Below are positions 47,165-56,203 of a stretch of 64,000 bases of DNA, one piece after another; positions within the stretch are counted from its first letter, which is position 1; every line of letters begins with the position of its first letter. The translations under genes were made by a program, and so were the position numbers. The notes under the pieces were generated by a model. That model searched no databases. It saw only the letters and a program-made list of their open reading frames with translations, and was not told the DNA's origin. Origin of the DNA: Cephalotus follicularis (Eukaryota; Streptophyta; Magnoliopsida; Oxalidales; Cephalotaceae); assembly GCA_001972305.1 (NCBI GenBank), contig BDDD01001462.1, forward strand, positions 172,102 to 236,101, in the 5' to 3' direction.

Positions 47165-47939
47165 TATCATGCAGGGGTCATCTTCTACCTCACGACATGA
47201 GCAATCAGTGACATTCCCACATCAATAACATGCAAACCAACATGTAAAAAGCCCAGAAAACGGGCATGCAATATCACATTACACATCCAGTATAACATAT
47301 CAACATTTCCTTGACTAAATATAGTCCATCAAACCATACAATCCATGCAAAACATTACCGGACAAAACATCAATTATTGGACCCAAAGTATAGTTATGGC
47401 TTCCCCTACCTCAGGCCTCAAGTTAGAAGCTGAAAGTCCACCTCTTTTAGTATCCAACCAGTCACTTTGAGCTCCCAGGTACGGCTTGAAAGTTCCATGG
47501 TTCATCCCAGCAGTTGGTGTGCAAGCTCCAAGCTTCCTTTGCTCAATAATGGCGGTGTCTCTCTTTCGCTTTCACTCTTTTCTGCTCTCTTTGTCACTCA
47601 CAGTGTCATTAATCCCTCTGGCTTTCAATAACATATGAGAGGGGTGAGAGGAGTCGACTTTTATGTAGATTTCCTTTTGTTTTCTCTGCATGTTCTCCTA
47701 CTTTCCTCTCCTCTCCCATTTGGGCAACCTGGTGCAACAGGTGTCCATCTCTTCCCTTTCACAGGCCATGCACTCAGAGATTGTCCCTCTGTCCCATGTC
47801 CTTTTGTTGCAGGTAGGTCTGGTAACAAATGCATGTGTTGCCATGTTCCTAAAACGCCTGCTAAGATGCTTGATAAGTGGCACAATTCACCTCCATGCGA
47901 AACGTCCATCTGTTGTTGTGTGTATGCAGAACACGCAGC

Positions 47940-48045
47940 AAAGCGTCGACGTTTACATGCAGGCGTCGGCGCTTATGTGTTTAAATTTAAACGCGCGTTT
48001 CAATCGCTTAAGCGACGACGCTCCAAATCTAGGCGTCAGCGCTTT
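47940..48045. repeat. Palindrome cluster, class 1, Gypsy-2 5' LTR upstream
   Basis: AAAGCGTCGACGTTTACAT, GGCGTCGGCGCTTATG, AAGCGACGACGCTCC and GGCGTCAGCGCTTTAA, homologous to 29566-29672. Confidence 0.85.
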
Positions 48046-48314
48046 AACCTCAAAACTGTGTCATTTAACTAAATTTTACACTTTTAACATTTCTCAAACA
48101 ATTGAACTCCAAAATCAACATCATCAGAGTTTGGGATAATGTAATAACCGCAACTTCAATTAATGTATATTGATCCAATTTTAAATTTAATATACATTTT
48201 AATTGAGTTAATTGTCCAATTATATTGATTTCTATGATTGGTAATTGCTTGGGATGATTTGATGTACAATTGGAGATGTATCAAAGATTAGAAAACCCTA
48301 AACCAGCTCAACCA

Positions 48315-48395
48315 GCCGACTGTCACAGGGCAACAATCGACTGTTTGCTACGTATTGAAGGTAGTCGACTGCCCAATATATCCAGTCGACTGGAT
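48315..48395. repeat. Palindrome cluster, class 2, 48-kb solo LTR upstream
   Basis: CCGACTGTCACAG, CAATCGACTG, TAGTCGACTG and CAGTCGACTGGAT, lying 250-330 bases upstream of the TATA-like sequence. Confidence 0.85.
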
Positions 48396-48630
48396 TTACC
48401 CAGGACAGATTCCTGGCATGTGCAGGGACAAGAATGACAGGTGGGATAAGGGCACTTGTGTCTCACCACCTGCCAGAACATGCAAAAGTGAATGTTTGCA
48501 TGTTCTCTGCAGACCTACAACCTGCAAATTGATAATTTATGAGGGAAAAGTGAAAAGAGGAATGCATGTGAAGGAAAGAAAATGAGAGAAGTGTGAGTGC
48601 ATGTGAGTAGGGAAGGAATCTGACGAATTC

Positions 48631-48652
48631 ATAAGTCTTTGAGACTTATATC
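48631..48652 (+). promoter_or_regulatory. TATA-like box next to an inverted repeat
   Basis: ATAAGTCTTTGAGACTTAT followed by ATC: the TATA-like CTTATATC overlaps one arm of a perfect hairpin. The Gypsy-3 3' LTR has AAAGGTTCCAAACCTTTATA at the same place. Confidence 0.5.
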
Positions 48653-49438
48653 AGATGTTGAATGGTGAAATAAGTGTTAGAAAACGCTGAATATAGAGGA
48701 AAGTTGCTGGGATTATTGAGAGCTTGTTTGGAAGGATTAGAAAACTCAAAGAAGGAGGATTGAAGCTTGGACTCTTGGTAAGTTTCTAAGCTCGAACTTA
48801 CTGTTATTGTAATGATAATATAACTAGGAGAATGATGAATACCTTCTGTTCACATAATTAAAGATAACAAATTCTAGAATTTATTAGAAATGGTAATGGG
48901 AGGAAGAAAGAATGTGAATATGGAGCTTTGAGAAATTATGTAACTCTAACTTGAATTTGTAGTGGTTGATTAGTGTTATAAACTCAATGATTCCCTTAAG
49001 TATACCTACTGTTGAACATGCAAATCAGTAGATGGATTGAGTAAATTATTCGGAATAAGGAAATGTTTTAAATGGGATTAGAGACTTAGAAATTCTAATA
49101 ATCCTTGATTCATTCAGATGATGATGATGATTATAGAAATTGATTAGTAGATATACATACTAATTTCATGTATATATATATATCTCCTGTCGCAAATGTA
49201 AATATAGATTGATTTCTGCTGGGAATTGAAAGTGTTGGTGAAAAGGCTTTGGAAACTCAAAGTGAAAGATCACTGCAATTGATCTTGGGATAAGATTTTG
49301 AGGTAGGGGCTATGATATGACTGTGAAATATATATTATGCATGTCATGTTTGATGGTTATACTGATTGTATGTGTTTGGTTGAATGATTGGTTTGAGAGC
49401 CTGCATATTTTATTCTGCGGAATGAACTTCCGGGAAAA

Positions 49439-49553
49439 AGCAGTCGACTGTTCATAGGGAACAGTCGACTACTCAACCTAATTAGTCGACTGCCAAAGAA
49501 AGCAGTCGACTGCTGGGAAAATATAGCCGACTGCCATAGGTAGGCAGCCGACT
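49439..49553. repeat. Palindrome cluster, class 2, 48-kb solo LTR downstream
   Basis: Six units: GCAGTCGACTGTTC, ACAGTCGACTACTC, TTAGTCGACTGCC, GCAGTCGACTGCTG, TAGCCGACTGCC and CAGCCGACTGTAC, spaced about 20 bases apart. Confidence 0.9.
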
Positions 49554-50239
49554 GTACTGGGCTGTTAAAGGAAATTGTCCGGTTTTCACGGACAATCAGT
49601 ACTAGAATTTGATCCTACTGGTTAAGCTTGACAATTATAGATTCGTATGGATTATTGGACTCATACTTCTAAGGATCAATCCCTCTCGTATAATTGACAA
49701 TAGTGTACTATTATTGCTAATGCCAAATCGAACTTCGAGGTGTACCATTTGATTCCTAGAGTAATTCGATTGTACAATTTCCCTGTAATTACACTAGCTT
49801 CCATAGAGGATGATTTCCAAAATCAGTCCCTGCTAAATGTAATCAAAATACAGGAGATTGAATGTCTTATAAACCCTATGTGGTGGAACCCGGATTCGAG
49901 ACCGAATAATTATGAAATCGGTTTAGCTGTTCATACTGCTACTGATGTGTTATACTGTGTGTTTGTTAAGCGTTATTGATCTGATTTCTCCCAAAGTGAG
50001 ACCTCTTACGTTATTTTGTTTCTTCATAGAAACTCAATGTTATTGAATTGTTTGCTTCTTTGAGGAAAAATATCCTTGATGAAGTCATTATACGAAAATG
50101 CATATTTTTCGTTAGATTGAATGTTGTTACTGAACATCTTGAAAATGTATAAACCAAGTATTTTACTTCTATAAATTACTTGAGATGACTCATTGAACTG
50201 ATTGATAGTTATAAACATAGAGTGTAATTTAACTTGGTT

Positions 50240-50536
50240 ACAATCATGGAGTGTGATGTAACGAGGTTACTAATCACGGAGTGTTATGTAACCGGATGCT
50301 AAACACATGAGTGTACGCGTCCCTAGATTATCATTATTATTAGTTACAATCATGGAGTGTTATGTAACGAGGTTACTAATCACGGAGTGTTATGTAACCG
50401 GATGCTAAACACATGAGTGTACGCGTCCCTACATTGTCAAATTGTTAGTTGCAATCATGGAGTGTGTTGTAACGAGGTTACTAATCACGGAGTGTTATGT
50501 AACCAGGATGTCAATCATATGAGTGTACGCATCCCT
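50240..50536 (+). repeat. Three tandem copies of a ~105-bp unit
   Basis: Units start at 50240, 50346 and 50451 with ACAATCATGGAGTGT or GCAATCATGGAGTGT and end near GAGTGTACGCGTCCCT. Inside each, GGAGTGTKATGTAACNRGG occurs twice, so a ~30-bp sub-repeat was duplicated first. Located between the palindrome cluster and the conserved 3' block of the LTR. Confidence 0.9.
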
Positions 50537-51176
50537 GAAGATAGAATTGATTGGTCCTTTGCGAAGTGTTGAGTGAATGATTCAATTTTAGCCAGATGGC
50601 ATAATTGCTCGCATATATATATATAATTTTGGCTTGTATATGTTTACTGTTCAGATTTAACTATCTTGCATGGATACATTTATATATTCGTTTTCATACA
50701 TGTTCCCTATTTAGCCAAGTGAGGACAAAGGCTAACCCCCGTACAGTTTCAGATTAAGCGAAGACTTGAAGATTGTCGTTAAAGCTGGGAGAGCTTCTAG
50801 TTGTCAGTTTAAGGTTGTTTTATTTTTAAGGTATTGTAATTGTAATGAATGGTTCATACCCCGTGTTGTTGTATTTCCTTTTGTTTAAGGATATTGTTGA
50901 ATTATGCCTGCACGTAGTATGGGATGCGTGCGGATGACTTGTATTATTGTATTCCGGCTTATCGAATGCTTCCGCAAAAAAAAAAATTATTTATGAATTG
51001 TTGCTGGAATATTATCATGCTTATTTCTGATATCACCATATGCTTGTCTAACGTGATTGGAAAACGGGGTGTGACAGATAACATCATCAAATTCGAAAAA
51101 TCCATCTTTTATTAATTCCACAATAAGGGTACATTTACATTGTGAAATTACAACACATGAAATTCTGAGCGTTACA

Positions 51177-51313
51177 CTTCCTATGCATATACAACTTACT
51201 TGGATGCATACATATCAAATGCATGAATGCACATATGAGATACTTTATGCATTAACACGTCGTATCGAAGTGAACCTTTCTAGACCATATTTAAAAGATC
51301 CCAGTAGTGTGTC
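51177..51313. other. Backbone segment between Gypsy-2 and Gypsy-3
   Basis: Includes the CTTCC duplication of Gypsy-2 and ends with GTGTC, the left duplication of Gypsy-3. Its last ~60 bases (GAACCTTTCTAGACCATATT) continue in the degenerate repeat found at 56959-57534 once Gypsy-3 is removed. Confidence 0.6.
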
Positions 51314-52812
51314 TGTAATAACCGCAAATTCAATTCGTGTACATTGTAATAATGATTAATAAAATGCGCACTCATTGAATTTAATGTCCAATTATTATAA
51401 GTTGTGTTTGGTAATTGCTTGGAATGAATGGAGATGCAATTTGGTGAAAATCAAACTTAAGAAAACCCTAAAACAGCCTTGACAGCCGACTACCATAGGG
51501 GGGAAGTCGACTGCCTGGTTTATGAAGGGGCACCCGACTGTCACAGGGGAGAAGTCGACTGCCTGGTGTGTGTTGTGGACAGTCGACTGGCTAATGCCTC
51601 CAGTCGACTGGATCGGTACAGAACAGGTGTCTGTGCATTCCTATTGGACTGAATCAATGGGGCATTGCATGAAGGGGCAGGTGTCATGCATGTCAGGGAC
51701 TGCCAGAGCATGCAAGATAGAATGCTTGCATGTTCTCTGCAACCTGCAAAACAAAATGGAAAGAAGAGAAAGGTAAGAAAGAGATAGAAATTTCAAAGAT
51801 CGAACCAACTATGGGCTATGTACCCAAAATTATGATATCACTTATCATTCACAAATGAAAACCTATTGATTTTCTCCTACAGAGAGATACCATCTGTTTG
51901 TTCTTCAATCGAGAACCATTATTGTATTTATATCGTTTTCCTCCTATGAGATGTACGATAATTGACTTGTTATATGTTTCTAAAGAAAACATCTTCATAT
52001 TGCATACTATTGATATATGTAATATTATTATTGAAAGGCTTCAATTGGTTGTCTATGCTTATTGCCGGTAGTCGAGTGATGGATGTGGCCACCGACTACG
52101 GTAGGGATCCTGGGTGCCAGGAGTTGGCCAGCGATCTCCCAAACTTATCTGCATCGCAGATCTTATTTGTTAAACTACCCGCCAACGCCGGTAGTATATG
52201 TACCTGTTCTATCATCCTCGGAGCACAGGAGATAGTTAGGTAGTGCACAGTCGGAGCTAGGAGTTAGCGGCATGTGACACCCATGGATGTATTGCTTGTA
52301 CCCTTGTGTGGTATTCTTGCATATGGACTGTTTATGGCCACTTGGCATGATTGCTTATATATTGGCTCGTTTAAATGTTATTTTAATTATAAACGGTCAT
52401 ACATGTTGCATTCATATATTCCTTAGCATGCATTATCTTCCTACTTAGGCAAGTGAGGACAACGGCTAACCCCCCTACAGTTTCAGATTAAGTGAAGACT
52501 TGGAGTTACGGCTGAAGCTTGGAGAGCTTCTACTTTTGGTTGAAGGTTGTTATTTCATTTTACGTTATGTAATGTATTGAACGGTTCATACCCCGTTGTT
52601 ATCGTACTTCCTTATATAAGGATATTTATTTGATTACCTGCACGTAGTATGGGCTGCGTGCGGACGACTTGTGTTTTATATTACGGCTTATTGACTGCTT
52701 CCGCAGATTATTTAATGAACTATTGAATGAAATGCTGGAATATTATGTTTAATTCTGATATCACCATATATGCTTGTCTTAATTGTATGGAACCAAAAAT
52801 CGGGGTGTGACA
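51314..52812 (+). mobile_element. Gypsy-3 5' LTR, core promoter region replaced or deleted
   Basis: TGTAATAACCGCAAATTC to CGGGGTGTGACA. Identical in layout to the 3' LTR except the middle: 51786-52136 here has no counterpart at 56107-56277, and vice versa. The TATA-like hairpin of the 3' LTR is missing here. Class-2 palindromes are at 51481-51612. The conserved block GTGAGGACAACGGCTAACC is at about 52454. Confidence 0.88.
51481..51612. repeat. Palindrome cluster, class 2, Gypsy-3 5' LTR
   Basis: CAGCCGACTACC, GAAGTCGACTGCC, CACCCGACTGTC, GAAGTCGACTGCC, ACAGTCGACTGGC and CCAGTCGACTGGATC, six positions. Confidence 0.9.
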
Positions 52813-52815
52813 GCA

Positions 52816-52827
52816 TGGTATCAGAGC
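52816..52827 (+). other. Gypsy-3 primer-binding site
   Basis: TGGTATCAGAGC, three bases after the LTR; initiator-Met type. Confidence 0.9.
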
Positions 52828-52915
52828 ATATTCCATATATGCTAGCTGGGATAAGTTTCTCAGAATTTAAGTAAGTTGTTTCCTAATGGTTTTGTCATTC
52901 CATATAGGAAACAGA

Positions 52916-53530
52916 ATGAACTTGCGAAGTGGTAGACGGGTAAGACGTGGAGTCGACGAGGGGAGTAATGCTCCGCCAATACTAGAAAATATTCTGCAAA
53001 TGAATGAAGGAGTGAACATTCCTCCAGCGCATGATGAAAGGAGTAACTTTGACCGCATGGTTGACCTCTTTCAACAGCAGATTCAAGCCAATGCGGCGAA
53101 TATGGAGCAGATAACCGATATGATCCGACAACAGATGACTGCTAGTGCCGCTCGCATGGAGCAAAGGCAGCGATTGTATGTTCAAGCACAACAGGTTAGA
53201 CAACGTTATGGACGGTCTAGGCAAGCTTCCAAACAGCCTCGGCAGACTGCTACTAGAGATACTTCTCACTCAAGGGCTCCCATCCGAAGTGGTCACCCGA
53301 ATTTTGGAGGATGTAACTTTTGTGGTCTTCCAAATCATGAGGAAACTGAGTGCTGGAAGAAGGCAGGGAAGTGCCTGAGATGTGGCTCATCTGATCATCG
53401 TGTGAAAGGGCGTCCCCTTATGAAAACTCAACCGAGTAATGACGGAGCTAGTGGAAGTGACGCGGCTGCACAACCGCGAGGTGATATGGGCAAAAGAATC
53501 ATGCAACGTAAAGTTATACTTACCCAATAA
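52916..53530 (+). pseudogene. Gypsy-3 gag with capsid core deleted
   Basis: The open frame begins at 52886 but the family start is probably ATG 52916 (MNLRSGRRVRRGVDEGS). The N-terminal region with MVDLFQQQIQANAANMEQIT is followed at once by a basic linker and zinc knuckles CNFCGLPNHEETEC and CLRCGSSDHRVKG (second one lacking its last Cys). The PF03732-type capsid domain (WWEMV, FLRGLRPDL in relatives) is absent, so about 500-600 bases are deleted. It is open to 53530 but would not form a normal capsid. Confidence 0.83.
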
Positions 53531-54900
53531 GATATAACTGATATGAGGTATATAATGCTAGTGTATTGGTTGACCTTGGGGTCACATACTCATTCGTTAC
53601 ATCATGATTTCTGTATGACTTGCATTGCATTACTGTTGTGTACACGTGTAATTGGAGTCGAATGCTCCAACTAGTGATTGCATGCTGACCAATGCGATAA
53701 TAGATAATAGTGCGATCCCGATAGTGAGAGTTCCGTATCAAAAGATGATCTGGGACTGCTCCAATATCCAGAGCACCGTACCGAATGGCTTCTGTTGAAC
53801 GGGAAGAGTTGAAGGTTCAATTTCAGGATTACCTTGATAAAGACTTTATCAGACCAAGTGCATCACCGTGGGGAGCACCGGTTCTATTCGTGAAAGGGAA
53901 GGATGGATTGATGCGGCTATGCATTGACTACAGGCTGCTGAATTAGGTGACGGTGAAGAACAAGTATCCTCTGCCACATATTGAGGAATTGTTCGATTAG
54001 TTGCAAGGCTCAACTGTATTCTCCAAACTTGACCTGAGAACAGGTTATCATCAGTTGAGGATCAGAGAAGGTAATATGGAGAAAACCGCATTCCGAACCA
54101 GATATGGGCACTACGAGTTTTTGATACTGCCATTTGGTTTGACTAATGCTCCTGTAGCCTTTATGTGTCTAATGAACAGAGTGTTCCAACCTTATCTTGA
54201 TCAGTTTGTTGTGATATTCTTAGATGACATCCTGATCTACTCAGAGAGCGTTGAGGAACACATGCAGCACTTGAAGATTGTGTTGCAGACACTACAGAAG
54301 GAACAACTGTACGCGAAATTCAGCAAGTGCGAGTTTTGTCTAGATCATGTGACTTTTCTAGGTCATATTGTGTCGAGCGAAGGATTGTCAGTGGATCCTT
54401 AGAGGATTGAAAGCATTGTTGATTGGCCCCAACCGAGGAACGTTACGGAGGTTCGTAGTTTCTTGGAATTGGCTGGCTACTATCGGAGATTCGTCAAGGA
54501 ACTTTCGAAGCTTGCTACACCACTGACACAGTTGACTCAGAAGAAGTCCAGTTTGGTGTGGGATGATTCTTGTGAGGCAAGTTTCTAAGAGTTGAAGAGT
54601 CGGTTGATTTCGGCTCCAGTGTTGGCATTACCGGAGGGAAATGAAAGAGTTACTGTCTACACTGATGCTTCTGGGAAAGGATTGGGATGCGTTCTTATGC
54701 AGCACGGTAGGGCGATCGCATACGCATCGAAGAAGTTAAGCCGTACGAGGAAAGTTATCCCATACATGATCTTGAGTTGGCAACCATAGTGTTTGCCTTA
54801 CAGAAATGGAGGCACTACCTCTATGGGGCTCAGTTTGAGATCTTTGCTGACCATAAGAGTTAAAATATCTGTGTTTCCAGAAGGAGCCCAACAGGGGACA
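53531..54900 (+). pseudogene. Gypsy-3 protease remnant, reverse transcriptase and RNase H start
   Basis: 53531-53780 is a decayed protease region without a clear DSG motif. From 53800: [27 protein letters not shown] then TAG (53944-53946), [10 protein letters not shown] then TAG (53998-54000), both CAG in relatives. The open part 54001-54402 holds [24 protein letters not shown] and the intact catalytic FLDDILIYS, then the thumb [13 protein letters not shown]. After TAG at ~54402 and TAA at 54586-54588 the RNase H start [17 protein letters not shown] follows; a one-base shift near 54745 leads to [20 protein letters not shown] in another frame. Confidence 0.87.
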
Positions 54901-55614
54901 GAGACGATGGGTGGTATTCTTTAGTGACTACTACTGCCACATTCAATACCACCCGGAAAAGGCGAATGTAGGTGACCGTTGCGCTGAGTCGCAAGGCAAT
55001 GATTGCTAGAGCAATGGTTTCCCGAGGAGTTATTGTGACAAGTATGAGAACACAACCGGAACTTCTGGAGCGAATTCTGACTGCTCAGTATAGCGACTCT
55101 GAATTGTGGAGTATCCGTGAGAACCTGGACTCTAAGCCTGAGTTCTCCATTCACACTGATGGCATATTGAGATTCCGAGGAAGGATATGAGTTTCGGATG
55201 ACGAGAGCATCAAGGATGAGCTGCTGCAACAAGCTCACAAGTCGAACTACAGTGTCCACCCAGGAAGTACTTGAAAAGAAACTACTGGTAGAGTGGTATG
55301 AAACGGGAAATTACTGAAAATGTTGCAAGATGTTGACCTGTCAGCAAGTGAAAGCTGAACACCAGAAATCTACTGGAATGCTACAATCTCTACCAGTGGT
55401 TGAATGGAAATGAGAACATGTGACCTTGGGCTTGTATCGGGATTGCCGAGGTCACAGGATCGGATGGAAAAGGTACTGAGGAACAAGACCATTCCTATGG
55501 AAAAAGGGCGGTGGCGTCTCACGGGGCTGAGGAAGCTACGTGGGAGCGTGGGGATGATGATGGAGACACTTCCCCCTTGTTCGGAATGTAAGGGCTAAAT
55601 TGGAGGACGAATTT
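54901..55614 (+). pseudogene. Gypsy-3 RNase H end, integrase remnant and chromodomain
   Basis: RNase H tail with YHPEKANV, a linker (LRFRGRI, about 55170), the zinc-binding part (YWWSGMKREI-like, 55260-55360) and the beginning of the integrase core up to SGLPRSQ (about 55450). It then jumps to VLRNKTIPM and a chromodomain-like segment (about 55475-55590). The integrase DDE core and C-terminal domain, roughly 1 kb in relatives, are missing. Non-autonomous. Confidence 0.8.
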
Positions 55615-55632
55615 TCTTTAAGGAGGGAGGAA
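55615..55632 (+). other. Gypsy-3 polypurine tract
   Basis: TTTAAGGAGGGAGGAA directly before TGTAATAACC. Confidence 0.88.
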
Positions 55633-55800
55633 TGTAATAACCGCAAATTCAATTCATGTACATTGTAATAATGATTAATAAAATGTGCACTCATTGAATT
55701 TAATGTCCAATTATTATAAGTTGTGTTTGGTAATTGCTTGGGATGAATGCAGATGCAATTTGGTGAAAATCAAACTTAAGAACACCCTAAAACAGCCTTG

Positions 55801-55932
55801 ACAGCCGACTACCACAGGGGGGAAGTCGACTGCCTGGTTTATGAAGGGGCACCCGACTGTCACAGGGGAGAAGTCGACTGCCTGGTGCGTGTTATGGACA
55901 GTCGACTGGCTAATGCCTCCAGTCGACTGGAT
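55801..55932. repeat. Palindrome cluster, class 2, Gypsy-3 3' LTR
   Basis: Same six positions as 51481-51612; nearly identical. It lies about 270-400 bases upstream of the TATA-like sequence. Confidence 0.9.
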
Positions 55933-56181
55933 CGGTACAGAACAGGTGTCTGTGCATGCCTGTTGGACTGAATCAATGGGGCATTGCATGAAGGGGCAGG
56001 TGTCATGCATGTGAGGGACTGCCAGAGCATGCAAGATAGAATGCTTGCATGTTCTCTGCAACCTGCAAAACAAAATGGAAAGAAGAGAAAGGTAAGAAAG
56101 AGATAGAAAGAAGGGAGAAAGAAGAATGCATGTGAGAGAGAGAAGGAATGAGAGGAGATGAGTAAATGCTCTGGCGAATTC

Positions 56182-56203
56182 AAAGGTTCCAAACCTTTAT
56201 ATC
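56182..56203 (+). promoter_or_regulatory. Gypsy-3 TATA-like box in a hairpin
   Basis: AAAGGTTCCAAACCTTTATA followed by TC: inverted repeat AAAGGTT/AACCTTT merges with the TATA-like TTTATAT. It is absent from the 5' LTR of the same element. Confidence 0.5.

Larger units (their letters stand above)
48140..51076 (+). mobile_element. Solo gypsy LTR (2,937 bp) with GATAA duplication
   Basis: TGTAATAACCGCAAC start, AAACGGGGTGTGACA end, GATAA on both sides (48135-48139 and 51077-51081). The Gypsy-2 3' LTR shows the empty site (near 29768). Its start resembles the Gypsy-3 LTRs and its last ~400 bases match the 20.5-kb LTR family (AGTGAGGACAAAGGCTAACC at about 50718, GTAGTATGGGATGCGTG at about 50914). 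Class-2 palindromes flank a TATA-like CTTATATC (48645-48652) at 48315-48395 and 49439-49553. A three-copy ~105-bp repeat is at 50240-50536. The frame 49740-49979 has no known domain. Confidence 0.93.
27377..51176 (-). mobile_element. Gypsy-2: Tekay-type chromovirus, 23.8 kb including nested insertions
   Basis: Flanked by a perfect CTTCC duplication (27372-27376 and 51177-51181). The 3' LTR is 27377-29865, pol 29983-32507 and 43672-44341, gag 44588-45573, primer site 45670-45681, and 5' LTR 45685-51176. Nested in it are the three-LTR array 32513-43666 in RT and the solo LTR 48140-51076 in the 5' LTR. Without them it is about 9.7 kb. Integrase and RT catalytic motifs are still visible, but frameshifts and stops break the frame. 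Confidence 0.93.
45685..51176 (-). mobile_element. Gypsy-2 5' LTR, interrupted by a solo LTR
   Basis: Edges GGGGGCGTGACA (45685, minus) and TGTAACGCTCAGAATTTC (51176, minus). Without the nested LTR (48140-51081) it is about 2.55 kb, against 2.49 kb for the 3' LTR; a 46185-46275 stretch with TATATATATGG and ACAGTGAGTAC is extra here. Palindromes at 46973-47164 and 47940-48045 match those in the 3' LTR. Confidence 0.9.

Noticed and set aside
29264-48072. Cys-rich open frames 29264-29578 and 47635-48072 that look conserved in two places
   Set aside because: They are the two LTRs of the same element, so conservation is by LTR descent; the frames are antisense to the element, differ in length and match no domain.
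49740-49979. 79-codon frame MYHLIPRVIRLYNF as a small gene
   Set aside because: Lies within the solo LTR at 48140-51076, without a family match or neighbouring signals.
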